From Amylibacter sp. (lineage in GTDB: Bacteria > Pseudomonadota > Alphaproteobacteria > Rhodobacterales > Rhodobacteraceae), in contig DAOUQS010000084.1 of the NCBI GenBank assembly GCA_030625465.1, positions 1 to 7,915 on the forward strand: a DNA stretch of 7,915 nt, written 5' to 3'. Under the pieces are notes generated by a model. That model ran no database searches. It had not been told where the DNA came from and saw only the letters and a program-made list of their open reading frames with translations. This document shows, piece by piece, positions 1 to 5,392 of the stretch (position 1 is its first letter; every line of letters starts with the position of its first letter). The position numbers and the translations under genes are program-made.

Positions 1-45
1 GGTCTGGCCTTGGTCGTTCTGACCCGACGGCGCAAACTGGCCTAG
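1..45 (+). CDS. 3' end of a + strand gene with hydrophobic/RRRK C-terminal tail (partial)
   Basis: Reading frame 1 is open from the window edge to a TAG at 43-45 and encodes GLALVVLTRRRKLA. A hydrophobic stretch followed by a cluster of basic residues right at the C terminus is the pattern of PEP-CTERM/VPLPA-CTERM sorting tails, and also of simple C-terminal membrane anchors. The stop shares the tetranucleotide CTAG (42-45) with the stop of the convergent gene on the other strand, the same geometry as the well-supported pair at 1565-1568, which supports its being a real gene end. Only 14 codons are visible, so an open frame could occur by chance and the protein family cannot be named. Confidence 0.45.
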   Translation, partial: GLALVVLTRRRKLA

Positions 46-863
46 CTGGGGTTTGAGCAGCCGTTAATCTCGATTGACTGGTCTTTGCTGATTAGCGTTA
101 GCCGCATTGCGTTTTGGTCCAGTTCAAAAGGTTCACTGGAAAACGAGACCAGCTCTGCCTTGGCCACAATCGTATTTCCGGTACTTTTCAGAGCGACCTG
201 TTCGACCCATATATCCGCACCCGGATATTCAATGACACTTTGCAAGACTTTCGGTGTTTTATCACTAAACGCAATGCGGGCGACAATGCTGACCCCGTCT
301 TTGATCGATGCTATTTGACATGAAACCGTCTGGACATTGCTTTCTTGTGCCGTGCGCGGACGTGCGGCAAGTGCGGTTTCTATCGTGGACCGGTGCGTTG
401 TCGTGCCGGTATCCAGTATGGCTTCGATATGTGATGTGACGGGCACGCAAACCTCACTGCAAACCCCGAAATCAACTTGGGCATTTAGTGTGATGGGTTC
501 GCCAGCGGTCACTGGTGTGACTTCAAAGGGTAAAATAAACTCACCTTTATAACCGATTGTGCTAATGCTGTACTGGACAAAAATCTTTGGTGACGGCCAG
601 TGAAATTCCACTGAGCCCAGATTTTTAGAACCATCCCAGTCAAAGCTTGGCGGTATGCCGTTACTGCTTGGCGCCCGCCAATAGGTTTTCCACCCATCTT
701 CCAATGTAATGCGGACTGCGGCCATATGTGTGCCGCTTGTCGTGCGCCAGCCCTGTAACAGGTCGATGTTTTTAATGCCGATCTGGCGATCAGTATCCTG
801 CGCTATGCCGACCATTGGCAGCAAGGCTAATACAATTCCAAATTTCAGACCGTAGTTAAGCAT
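42..863 (-). CDS. Periplasmic DsbD N-terminal-domain-like protein
   Basis: This encodes a 273-residue secreted protein resembling the N-terminal (alpha) immunoglobulin-like domain of DsbD/ScsB thiol:disulfide interchange proteins. From the chosen start, a signal peptide with a hydrophobic core (about residues 8-20) ends in GIA, giving likely cleavage after Ala21. The family signature GWKTYWRAPSSNGIPPSFDW follows, then a Cys pair in VCSEVCVP (Cys135 and Cys139), the likely redox pair. Two more cysteines lie at 182 and 269, the last near the C terminus. The eight-helix membrane domain and thioredoxin domain of full DsbD are absent, so this looks like a stand-alone periplasmic redox partner. The start at 863 is preferred because a purine-rich GATGGA precedes it and the signal peptide then has normal length; upstream in-frame ATGs at 872 and 899 are possible but have poorer upstream context. 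It is divergent from yqgE. The domain family is fairly sure; the redox partner is unknown. Confidence 0.85.
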   Translation of the reverse strand: MLNYGLKFGIVLALLPMVGIAQDTDRQIGIKNIDLLQGWRTTSGTHMAAVRITLEDGWKTYWRAPSSNGIPPSFDWDGSKNLGSVEFHWPSPKIFVQYSISTIGYKGEFILPFEVTPVTAGEPITLNAQVDFGVCSEVCVPVTSHIEAILDTGTTTHRSTIETALAARPRTAQESNVQTVSCQIASIKDGVSIVARIAFSDKTPKVLQSVIEYPGADIWVEQVALKSTGNTIVAKAELVSFSSEPFELDQNAMRLTLISKDQSIEINGCSNPS

Positions 864-890
864 ATATTCCATCTCGGGTTCAGTGCTTGT

Positions 891-937
891 TTTATACATC
901 TATTGCTGAAGTAAAAGTAACAATATGGCGATATAAT
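891..937. promoter_or_regulatory. Divergent promoter region between the DsbD-like gene and yqgE
   Basis: On the + strand a perfect TATAAT lies at 932-937, which would place the transcript start near 944, upstream of the ATG chosen for yqgE at 993. On the - strand a TATAAA (reverse of 891-896) would start transcription near 884, upstream of the chosen DsbD-like start at 863. Neither has a good -35 box at 16-18 bp: the nearest TTG-containing hexamers are 21-23 bp away (TTGCTG at 903-908 on +, TTGTTA at 918-923 on -). The -10 boxes are seen directly; promoter activity is inferred. Both placements would make the more upstream in-frame ATGs (936 for yqgE, 899 for the DsbD-like gene) untranslated. 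Confidence 0.4.
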
Positions 938-992
938 GAACACTGCAAGGTATTCCCTTGCGCAGCACAGGCTTCTGCCGCATCGTGAAATC

Positions 993-1568
993 ATGGATAA
1001 AAAAACCAAAACCCCGCATCTGGACGGCAAATTGCTGATCGCCATGCCCGGCATGGGCGACCCCAGATTTGATAAGTCATTGATTTATATGTGTGCCCAT
1101 TCTGAAGACGGGGCCATGGGGCTGATTATCAACAAACCTGCGGAAGATTTGCAGTTTTCCGATTTACTTGAACAATTGAAAATTACTCCCGCACAGTCAT
1201 ATCGCCCGATAGAGATACATTTTGGTGGCCCGGTGGAACATGGTCGCGGGTTTGTGCTGCATTCAAAAGACTATATTGCCGAGGATTCAACATTAGAGGT
1301 TAATGACGAGTTTGGCATGACTGCTACCCTGGATATTCTTGAGGATATATCACAAGGGAATGGCCCCGATGCCTGCCTTTTGGCCTTGGGATACGCCGGT
1401 TGGGGGCCGGGGCAGTTAGAGGATGAAATCCGCGCAAACGGCTGGCTGATTTGTGATGCGGATTCCACCTTGATTTTCGCGTCGAATAATCAGGATAAAT
1501 GGCACGAGGCGATTGAAAGTATTGGTATAGACCCGCGCCTGTTGTCCGCAACCGGTGGCTCTGCCTAG
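993..1568 (+). CDS. YqgE/AlgH family protein
   Basis: This is a 191-residue cytosolic protein of the UPF0301 (YqgE/AlgH) family, found across Proteobacteria; its biochemical role is not settled, although the Pseudomonas member AlgH was named for an effect on alginate regulation. Hallmarks are visible in order: LLIAMPGM (about residues 14-21), the stretch after it with AHSEDGAMGLIINKP (35-49), GGPVEHGRGFVLHS (about 77-90) and ALGYAGWGPGQLEDEI (about 131-146). Length matches the family (about 185-190) when translation begins at the ATG at 993. An in-frame ATG at 936 would add 19 unconserved residues and overlaps a TATAAT box, so it is rejected. No clear Shine-Dalgarno sequence precedes 993. The TAG stop shares CTAG with the stop of the convergent Sua5 gene, leaving no room for a terminator between them. 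Confidence 0.93.
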   Translation: MDKKTKTPHLDGKLLIAMPGMGDPRFDKSLIYMCAHSEDGAMGLIINKPAEDLQFSDLLEQLKITPAQSYRPIEIHFGGPVEHGRGFVLHSKDYIAEDSTLEVNDEFGMTATLDILEDISQGNGPDACLLALGYAGWGPGQLEDEIRANGWLICDADSTLIFASNNQDKWHEAIESIGIDPRLLSATGGSA

Positions 1569-2527
1569 CCTCGTGGTGCCGCAGCACGGTTCAAACGATC
1601 ATTTATCGCCAGCCCCAGACCTGTCTTGGGTATCGGGCTGATTGCAATCGTCGGTATGTTGCCATCGCTGGCTATGGTGTCAATTCTGCGCAGATACGAA
1701 AACAGGTTCGCCGCCGCTTCCACAAGATTGCCTGTCTTGGACAGGTTCAGCGCGGCCGCAGCGCAATCCGGCCCGTAACCCAACAGAACCTCGTTTTTTT
1801 CAATGGTATTTGCATCCAGGCGCACGCGCGCATGCGGGGCGTAATGTGATTGCAACTGCCCGGGGGATTGCGGTGTTGCGGGGTCACTTGGCACTAAGAG
1901 TTTTTGGCCAAGCGCTTGTTCGATACTTTCAACCGGAACACCGCCTGCACGCAAAAGCGACACATCTGTATCGGTCACCTTTAAAATCGTGGACTCCAGC
2001 CCGACAGTGCAGGCGCCGCCATCAAGAACCCCGTCAATTTTGCCATTCATATCTGCCATGACATGTGACGCGTTAGTGGGGCTGATACGCCCTGACGGGT
2101 TGGCCGAGGGTGCGGCCAGCGGCCCGCCGAATGCTTCCAACAATGCCTGCGCCGTTGGATGTTGCGGTATGCGAATGGCAACGCTGTCCAAGCCTGCCGT
2201 GACCAGTTCGGATAGGCCATGACCGTCGCGAAGCGGCAAAACCAGACTTAGCGGGCCGGGCCAGAAAGCGGACGCCAATTTCAACGCAAGCGTATTAAAG
2301 CAGGCAAATTGCTTTGCCAGATCAAGATTGGCCACATGCACGATCAGCGGGTTGAAGGCGGGCCTGCCCTTGGCTGCATACACGCTGGCAACTGCCTGCC
2401 CGTTGCGCGCATCGGCACCCAGCCCGTAGACGGTCTCGGTTGGGAATGCGACAAGGCCACCTGTTGATAAAACTAGGGCGGCTTCGGCGATACCGTTTTT
2501 CCGAGGGTCAAAACTGCGCGTCTTCAA
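1565..2527 (-). CDS. L-threonylcarbamoyladenylate synthase (Sua5/YciO/YrdC family)
   Basis: This enzyme makes threonylcarbamoyl-AMP from threonine, bicarbonate and ATP, the first step of the t6A37 modification of ANN-decoding tRNAs; the TsaD complex performs the transfer. It is the two-domain Sua5 type of 320 residues. The YrdC-like domain (about 10-205) contains VAFPTETVYGLGADA (26-40), the KGRPAFNPL nucleotide-binding motif (53-61) and SANPSGRISPT (141-151). The linker SPGQLQSHYAP (221-231) is the typical Sua5 hinge, and a C-terminal Sua5 domain runs to 320. Start choice: a TTG at 2525-2527 has an excellent AGGGA six bases upstream and gives the standard family N terminus (DP eight residues in, then the conserved VAFPTE). 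An ATG at 2569 with AAAGG upstream would add 14 residues. The in-frame ATG at 2674 is unlikely because it would overlap the divergent gene. The family is very sure, the start moderately so. Confidence 0.95.
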   Translation of the reverse strand: MKTRSFDPRKNGIAEAALVLSTGGLVAFPTETVYGLGADARNGQAVASVYAAKGRPAFNPLIVHVANLDLAKQFACFNTLALKLASAFWPGPLSLVLPLRDGHGLSELVTAGLDSVAIRIPQHPTAQALLEAFGGPLAAPSANPSGRISPTNASHVMADMNGKIDGVLDGGACTVGLESTILKVTDTDVSLLRAGGVPVESIEQALGQKLLVPSDPATPQSPGQLQSHYAPHARVRLDANTIEKNEVLLGYGPDCAAAALNLSKTGNLVEAAANLFSYLRRIDTIASDGNIPTIAISPIPKTGLGLAINDRLNRAAAPRG

Positions 2528-2533
2528 ATCAGT

Positions 2534-2538
2534 TCCCT
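2534..2538 (-). promoter_or_regulatory. Shine-Dalgarno AGGGA that favours the TTG start of the Sua5 gene
   Basis: The - strand reads AGGGA followed by six bases (ACTGAT) and TTG. Both sequence and spacing are near ideal, and this is the main reason for calling the non-ATG start at 2527. Confidence 0.5.
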
Positions 2539-2550
2539 GACATAATCTGT

Positions 2551-2556
2551 ATTGTA
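2551..2556 (-). promoter_or_regulatory. Possible -10 box of the Sua5 gene
   Basis: On the - strand, TACAAT (five of six matches to TATAAT) lies 24 bases before the proposed TTG start, with the AGGGA ribosome binding site between them. This would give a leader of roughly 10-15 nt. No convincing -35 hexamer sits 16-18 bp further upstream, so this is suggestive only. If it is the true promoter, the ATG at 2569 cannot be the start, which would favour TTG. Confidence 0.3.
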
Positions 2557-2654
2557 GGCCCCGCAACATCGCGGTACCTTTGGAAAGTTGGTTTGTCATA
2601 AACCGACATGAAACCGGATGCAAAGATTCTGATCGCATGGGAAGATAGAACAAG

Positions 2655-3701
2655 ATGAATAAAATATTTGGCAATATAAGATATCCGTTCGAAACAGCCC
2701 CTGAAGAAGGTGCGGCTATCGAGGTTGCAAAAGGTATTTTGTGGATACGTCTGCCGCTGCCTATGGCGTTGAACCATGTGAATGTTTACGCGCTGGATGA
2801 TGGCGACGGTTGGGTGATTATCGACACTGGCTACTATTCCAAACGCGGTATCAAGCTATGGGAGACCCTGCTGAAAGGGGCGTTGAAGGGCAAGCCGGTG
2901 AAAAAGGTGCTGATGACGCATCACCATCCCGATCATATCGGCAATGTCGGCTGGTTTCAAAAGGAACACGGGGTTGAACTGATCTCGACCCGCACCGCCT
3001 GGCTATATTCCCGAATGATGATTTTGGATGTTCAAAAGGAATGGTCGGAAGAATTGATCGCCTTTTACAAATCAACAGGAATGGATCGGGCGGAATATGA
3101 TCAACGGATGAAAAACGGGCCGTTCAACTATGCCGATATCGTGCATCCGATGCCGTTGGGCTTTACGCGGATCTGTCAGGATGATGTGCTGACAATCGGG
3201 GATCGCACATGGACGGTTCATATCGGAAACGGTCATGCGCCTGCACATGCAACGCTATGGTGCAATGAAGCGCCGCTGGTGCTGGCGGGTGACCAGATAT
3301 TACCGGGTATTTCCTCGAATGTTGGTGTTTATGCCACCGAACCTGACGCCGATCCTTTGGCGGAATGGTTGGAAAGCTGCACGCGGTTATCCTTGATTGC
3401 AACGGAAGATCACTTTGTTTTGCCGGGTCACAAGCTGCCCTTTACCGGGTTGCCTGCGCGGTTGAACCAGCTGATTAAAAACCATCACCACGGTCTGGAG
3501 CGGCTGGAAGTTTTCCTGCAAGAGCCAAGAACCGCTGTCGAATGCTTCCCGTTGTTGTTCAAGCGTAAAATCGAAGGCAGCAACTACGGGCTGGCGATGG
3601 TGGAAGCCATGGCGCATTTGAATCATCTGTTATTGGGCGATAAGGTGACAAGAACTGCCGATAAGGACGGGGTATGGATATGGCAAAGCAAACAAAACTA
3701 A
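2655..3701 (+). CDS. MBL-fold metallo-hydrolase
   Basis: This is a 348-residue metallo-beta-lactamase-fold hydrolase, predicted cytosolic because no signal peptide is visible. The metal-binding set is complete: THHHPDH at 88-94 (H89, H91, D93, H94), H194 in GHAPAH, D213 in AGDQ, and H259 in LPGHK. The C-terminal third (about 265-345) resembles the winged-helix tail seen in LACTB2-like and related hydrolases. The substrate cannot be read from sequence; this broad family includes thioesterases, lactonases, nucleases and glyoxalase II-like enzymes. The start at 2655 is the first usable ATG (the ATG at 2638 runs into a TAG two codons later); its ribosome binding site is weak (GGGAAG about ten bases upstream). 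It is divergent from the Sua5 gene, and the DUF6173 gene begins inside its last 28 bases, so the two are probably co-transcribed and translationally coupled. Confidence 0.92.
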   Translation: MNKIFGNIRYPFETAPEEGAAIEVAKGILWIRLPLPMALNHVNVYALDDGDGWVIIDTGYYSKRGIKLWETLLKGALKGKPVKKVLMTHHHPDHIGNVGWFQKEHGVELISTRTAWLYSRMMILDVQKEWSEELIAFYKSTGMDRAEYDQRMKNGPFNYADIVHPMPLGFTRICQDDVLTIGDRTWTVHIGNGHAPAHATLWCNEAPLVLAGDQILPGISSNVGVYATEPDADPLAEWLESCTRLSLIATEDHFVLPGHKLPFTGLPARLNQLIKNHHHGLERLEVFLQEPRTAVECFPLLFKRKIEGSNYGLAMVEAMAHLNHLLLGDKVTRTADKDGVWIWQSKQN

Positions 3702-4168
3702 ACGAACGGATAAAAAACACGGCTGAAGCGGTAGAGGCCGCCGTTTTGCCCGAGGCATATGCGGTTCATGTTGATGGGCAAACATCCCCCTGTGCAGAGC
3801 AAAAACCATTGCCTGCCGCCATCGCAAGAAAATCACTGGAGCAAAAATCACCGGCGGAATGGGCGTATGAGCGGATTATTTTGTATATCCAGAGCTTTGA
3901 AGAACAACTGGATGGCGACCATGAGGTCGGTATGGGCTTTGTCGGTGGCGACATCGGCACCTTGAAAATCAAAGGCATGGGTTTTTTCGCGCCCGACATG
4001 ATTACTTTTTACGGCGAAGACCCCGATGGCGGTAAAATGCAACTGGTACAACATGTTAACCAGCTTAATGTTATGCTGGTTTCCGCGCGAAAGGATGATG
4101 CGCAAGCCGAACCAAGCCGTATAGGGTTTAAACTGGCAAAGCGTTTGGAAGAAAAGCAAAGCAGTTAG
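3674..4168 (+). CDS. DUF6173 family protein
   Basis: This is a 164-residue soluble protein that I assign to DUF6173, a family of unknown function common in Rhodobacterales. The conserved core covers about residues 59-137: SPAEWAYERIILYIQSFEEQ, then DHEVGMGFVGG, a glycine-rich GMGFFAPDMITFYGEDPDG segment and a QLVQHVNQLNVML stretch. The N-terminal 55 residues are poorly conserved in appearance and look flexible; the C-terminal RIGFKLAKRLEE is again family-like. There are no membrane segments. The start at 3674 has AAGGA six bases upstream; an in-frame ATG at 3680 with GGGG upstream is an alternative that would shorten it by two residues. It overlaps the MBL-fold gene by 28 bases. The role is unknown, and context suggests only co-expression with the hydrolase. 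Confidence 0.85.
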   Translation: MDMAKQTKLNERIKNTAEAVEAAVLPEAYAVHVDGQTSPCAEQKPLPAAIARKSLEQKSPAEWAYERIILYIQSFEEQLDGDHEVGMGFVGGDIGTLKIKGMGFFAPDMITFYGEDPDGGKMQLVQHVNQLNVMLVSARKDDAQAEPSRIGFKLAKRLEEKQSS

Positions 4169-4201
4169 CGGAAAATACAACCGCAATTTAATATCAAGAC
4201 T

Positions 4202-4231
4202 TTGCAAACACACAAAATTGTGAAATACAGT
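4202..4231 (+). promoter_or_regulatory. Weak candidate promoter for coxIV and the lipoprotein gene
   Basis: TTGCAA (4202-4207) and TACAGT (4226-4231), 18 bp apart, each match four of six consensus bases and would place the transcript start near 4238, with the GTAGGG ribosome binding site retained in the leader. A dyad, CACAA-N2-TTGTG (4211-4222), lies between the two boxes and could bind a regulator. The 91-bp gap after the DUF6173 gene contains no terminator-like hairpin, so readthrough from the upstream genes is equally possible. Confidence 0.25.
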
Positions 4232-4259
4232 CCGCTAAATATAAGGTAGGGATCTAATC

Positions 4260-4394
4260 ATGGCTAAATACAAACACGGAGAAATGAGCGTCGTTGCGCA
4301 GGAAGAAACGTTTAATGGGTTTATACGCTGGGCTCTTCGTATTGGATTCATCAGCATTGCTATTCTTGTTTTCCTGGCGATCTTCAACTCGTAA
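4260..4394 (+). CDS. aa3-type cytochrome c oxidase subunit IV (44 residues)
   Basis: This 44-residue single-pass membrane protein matches the bacterial aa3-type cytochrome c oxidase subunit IV family (PF07835). The family hallmark KHGEM lies near the N terminus (residues 5-9), followed by the ETFNGFIRW segment (16-24) and one hydrophobic helix (about 25-42) ending in the typical FNS C terminus. It belongs to the terminal oxidase that passes electrons from cytochrome c to oxygen; in structures the small subunit is one helix packed at the complex surface and is not needed for catalysis. The ribosome binding site is GTAGGG (4246-4251), about eight bases before the ATG. The catalytic oxidase subunits are not in this window. 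The lipoprotein gene follows after 26 bases, so the two probably share a transcript. The gene is short enough to be missed by automatic gene callers. Confidence 0.9.
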   Translation: MAKYKHGEMSVVAQEETFNGFIRWALRIGFISIAILVFLAIFNS

Positions 4395-4420
4395 GTTTTC
4401 GTGATCATCGGGGATATAAT

Positions 4421-5002
4421 ATGAAACTGTTACGTTGTGCCGCGCTGTTGTTTACAGCGGTTTTTTTATCGGCATGTGCCTATGGCACCAAAGATCAATA
4501 CGCATCCAAAACCTTTGTCGAGAAATTCACATATGTCGGGGATGAAGCACCCTCACTGACATTGCTGACTATGATCAACAATGCAACGGGCGCAGGTGGG
4601 CATTCATCTTTGCTGATCAATGGCAGCCAGACCGTGATGTATGATCCTGCGGGCCGCTGGAAGCATTCACAAGTGCCTGAACAGCATGATTTGCTGTATG
4701 GAATAAATGACCAGGTTTTGCAGTATTATAAATCATTCCACGCACGCAGTTCACATCATGTGGTGTCGCAAAAAGTATTCGTGTCCCCGGAAGTTGCCGA
4801 AATGGCAATTGCCGCGTCAAAGGAACAAGGGCGGGCGCTGGATGCGACATGCGCAACAAATACGATTGCGATCCTGCACCAGTTGCCGGGCTTTGAAGAA
4901 GTGAAGTTTAGCTACTTTCCGGCAAAACTGATGCGGAATTTCGACGAGCTTGATGGTGTGATAACAACCAAATACTATGAAAACGACGAAGGTCAGAATT
5001 AA
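4421..5002 (+). CDS. Lipoprotein of unknown function, possible permuted papain-like fold
   Basis: I do not recognise this 193-residue protein. It has a clear lipoprotein signal peptide: MKLLRC, a hydrophobic core, and lipobox LSAC with the lipidated Cys at 19. Ala at +2 does not suggest inner-membrane retention by the enterobacterial rule. The mature part contains GGHSSLLI (His61) followed by a strand and YDPAGRW (74-80), and later ATCATNTIAIL (Cys144) at the start of a predicted helix. A His on an early strand followed by a helix-starting Cys is the arrangement of circularly permuted NlpC/P60-like (papain-fold) enzymes such as YiiX or LRAT proteins, so a cell-envelope amidase or peptidase is possible; this is inference from motif order only. 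GGGG at 4408-4411 region precedes the ATG by about eight bases. It lies 26 bases after coxIV and is the last gene before a strong terminator. Confidence 0.8.
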   Translation: MKLLRCAALLFTAVFLSACAYGTKDQYASKTFVEKFTYVGDEAPSLTLLTMINNATGAGGHSSLLINGSQTVMYDPAGRWKHSQVPEQHDLLYGINDQVLQYYKSFHARSSHHVVSQKVFVSPEVAEMAIAASKEQGRALDATCATNTIAILHQLPGFEEVKFSYFPAKLMRNFDELDGVITTKYYENDEGQN

Positions 5003-5011
5003 GTTCTGACC
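4991..5011 (+). repeat. Perfect 8-bp inverted repeat across the lipoprotein stop codon
   Basis: GGTCAGAA (4991-4998) and TTCTGACC (5004-5011) form a perfect 8-bp stem with a five-base loop that holds most of the TAA stop (5000-5002). No T-run follows, so on its own it is not a standard intrinsic terminator. It lies 16 bases before the terminator stem and may protect or shape the mRNA 3' end, or bind a protein as DNA. Confidence 0.6.
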
Positions 5012-5027
5012 AACGTTAGCCAAAAAT

Positions 5028-5060
5028 AAACCCCCGTAAGCGGATGCTTGCGGGGGTTTT
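5028..5060. terminator. Bidirectional intrinsic terminator
   Basis: The left arm AAACCCCCGTAAGC (5028-5041), loop GGAT (5042-5045) and right arm GCTTGCGGGGGTTT (5046-5059) form a 14-bp stem with a single T-G wobble. On the + strand the stem ends in TTTT; on the - strand the complement of AAAAATAAA gives a U-rich tail. It lies between the convergent lipoprotein and rpsU genes and should stop transcripts from both sides. Confidence 0.92.
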
Positions 5061-5104
5061 AATTGGCCTCGGGTTAACCCCGAAACCGATGTTCGTTTAA
5101 AGTC

Positions 5105-5311
5105 TTACAAAAGACCTTCACGCTGGGCTTTTTTACGAGCCAGTTTGCGCGCACGACGAATTGCTTCGGCTTTTTCACGAGCACGTTTTACGCTTGGTTT
5201 TTCGTAATGTTGCCGAAGCTTCATTTCACGAAATACACCTTCGCGTTGCAATTTTTTCTTGAGGGCACGAAGTGCCTGATCAACGTTGTTGTCGCGTACT
5301 GATACCTGCAT
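5105..5311 (-). CDS. rpsU: 30S ribosomal protein S21
   Basis: This 68-residue, very basic protein starts [20 protein letters not shown] and continues with the REGVFREMK segment (about residues 24-32) and an Arg/Lys-rich helix to the end, all diagnostic of bS21. It binds late on the 30S platform near the 3' end of 16S rRNA and assists translation initiation. The ribosome binding site AAAGGTGG (complement of 5321-5328) lies nine bases before the ATG and is partly inside a small hairpin. The gene has its own promoter at 5364-5392 and ends 44 bases before the bidirectional terminator, so it appears to be monocistronic. Confidence 0.98.
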   Translation of the reverse strand: MQVSVRDNNVDQALRALKKKLQREGVFREMKLRQHYEKPSVKRAREKAEAIRRARKLARKKAQREGLL

Positions 5312-5324
5312 GTGGTTACACCAC
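5312..5324 (-). promoter_or_regulatory. Small hairpin masking the rpsU ribosome binding site
   Basis: In the transcript, GTGGT-GTA-ACCAC is a perfect five-base-pair hairpin with a three-base loop. Its 5' arm contains the GGTGG part of the Shine-Dalgarno sequence and its 3' arm abuts the AUG at 5311. This geometry would tune ribosome access. The stem is short, and a regulatory role is inference. Confidence 0.4.
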
Positions 5325-5363
5325 CTTTCTAGAGTTAGAGTTTGCAGAATTGCAGGAATGCGC

Positions 5364-5392
5364 CGTATAGCAGGGCTTCGCGGCTTTGTCTA
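5364..5392 (-). promoter_or_regulatory. rpsU promoter
   Basis: On the - strand TAGACA (5387-5392, five of six matches to TTGACA) and TATACG (5364-5369, four of six to TATAAT) are separated by exactly 17 bp. Transcription would start near 5357, giving a leader of about 45 nt with the ribosome binding site. The first three bases of the -35 box are the TAG stop codon of the upstream flavoprotein gene. Confidence 0.6.

Noticed and set aside
936..992. 19-residue N-terminal extension of YqgE from the ATG at 936
   Set aside because: The ATG overlaps a TATAAT box and the added residues do not look like the family; the length is normal from 993.
1642..2061. 139-codon open frame on the + strand inside the Sua5 gene
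   Set aside because: It is fully antisense to a gene with unmistakable Sua5 motifs, has no recognisable domain and no ribosome binding site; it is a shadow frame.
2528..2674. Extended Sua5 N terminus starting at the ATG at 2674
   Set aside because: It would add 49 residues without family conservation and overlap the first codons of the divergent MBL gene.
3848..4213. 121-codon open frame on the - strand under the DUF6173 gene
   Set aside because: It is antisense to a conserved family protein and its translation resembles nothing I know.
4218..4245. TTGTGA-16-TATAAG as a promoter for coxIV
   Set aside because: The boxes look reasonable, but transcription would start near 4252, after the GTAGGG ribosome binding site, which would then be absent from the mRNA.
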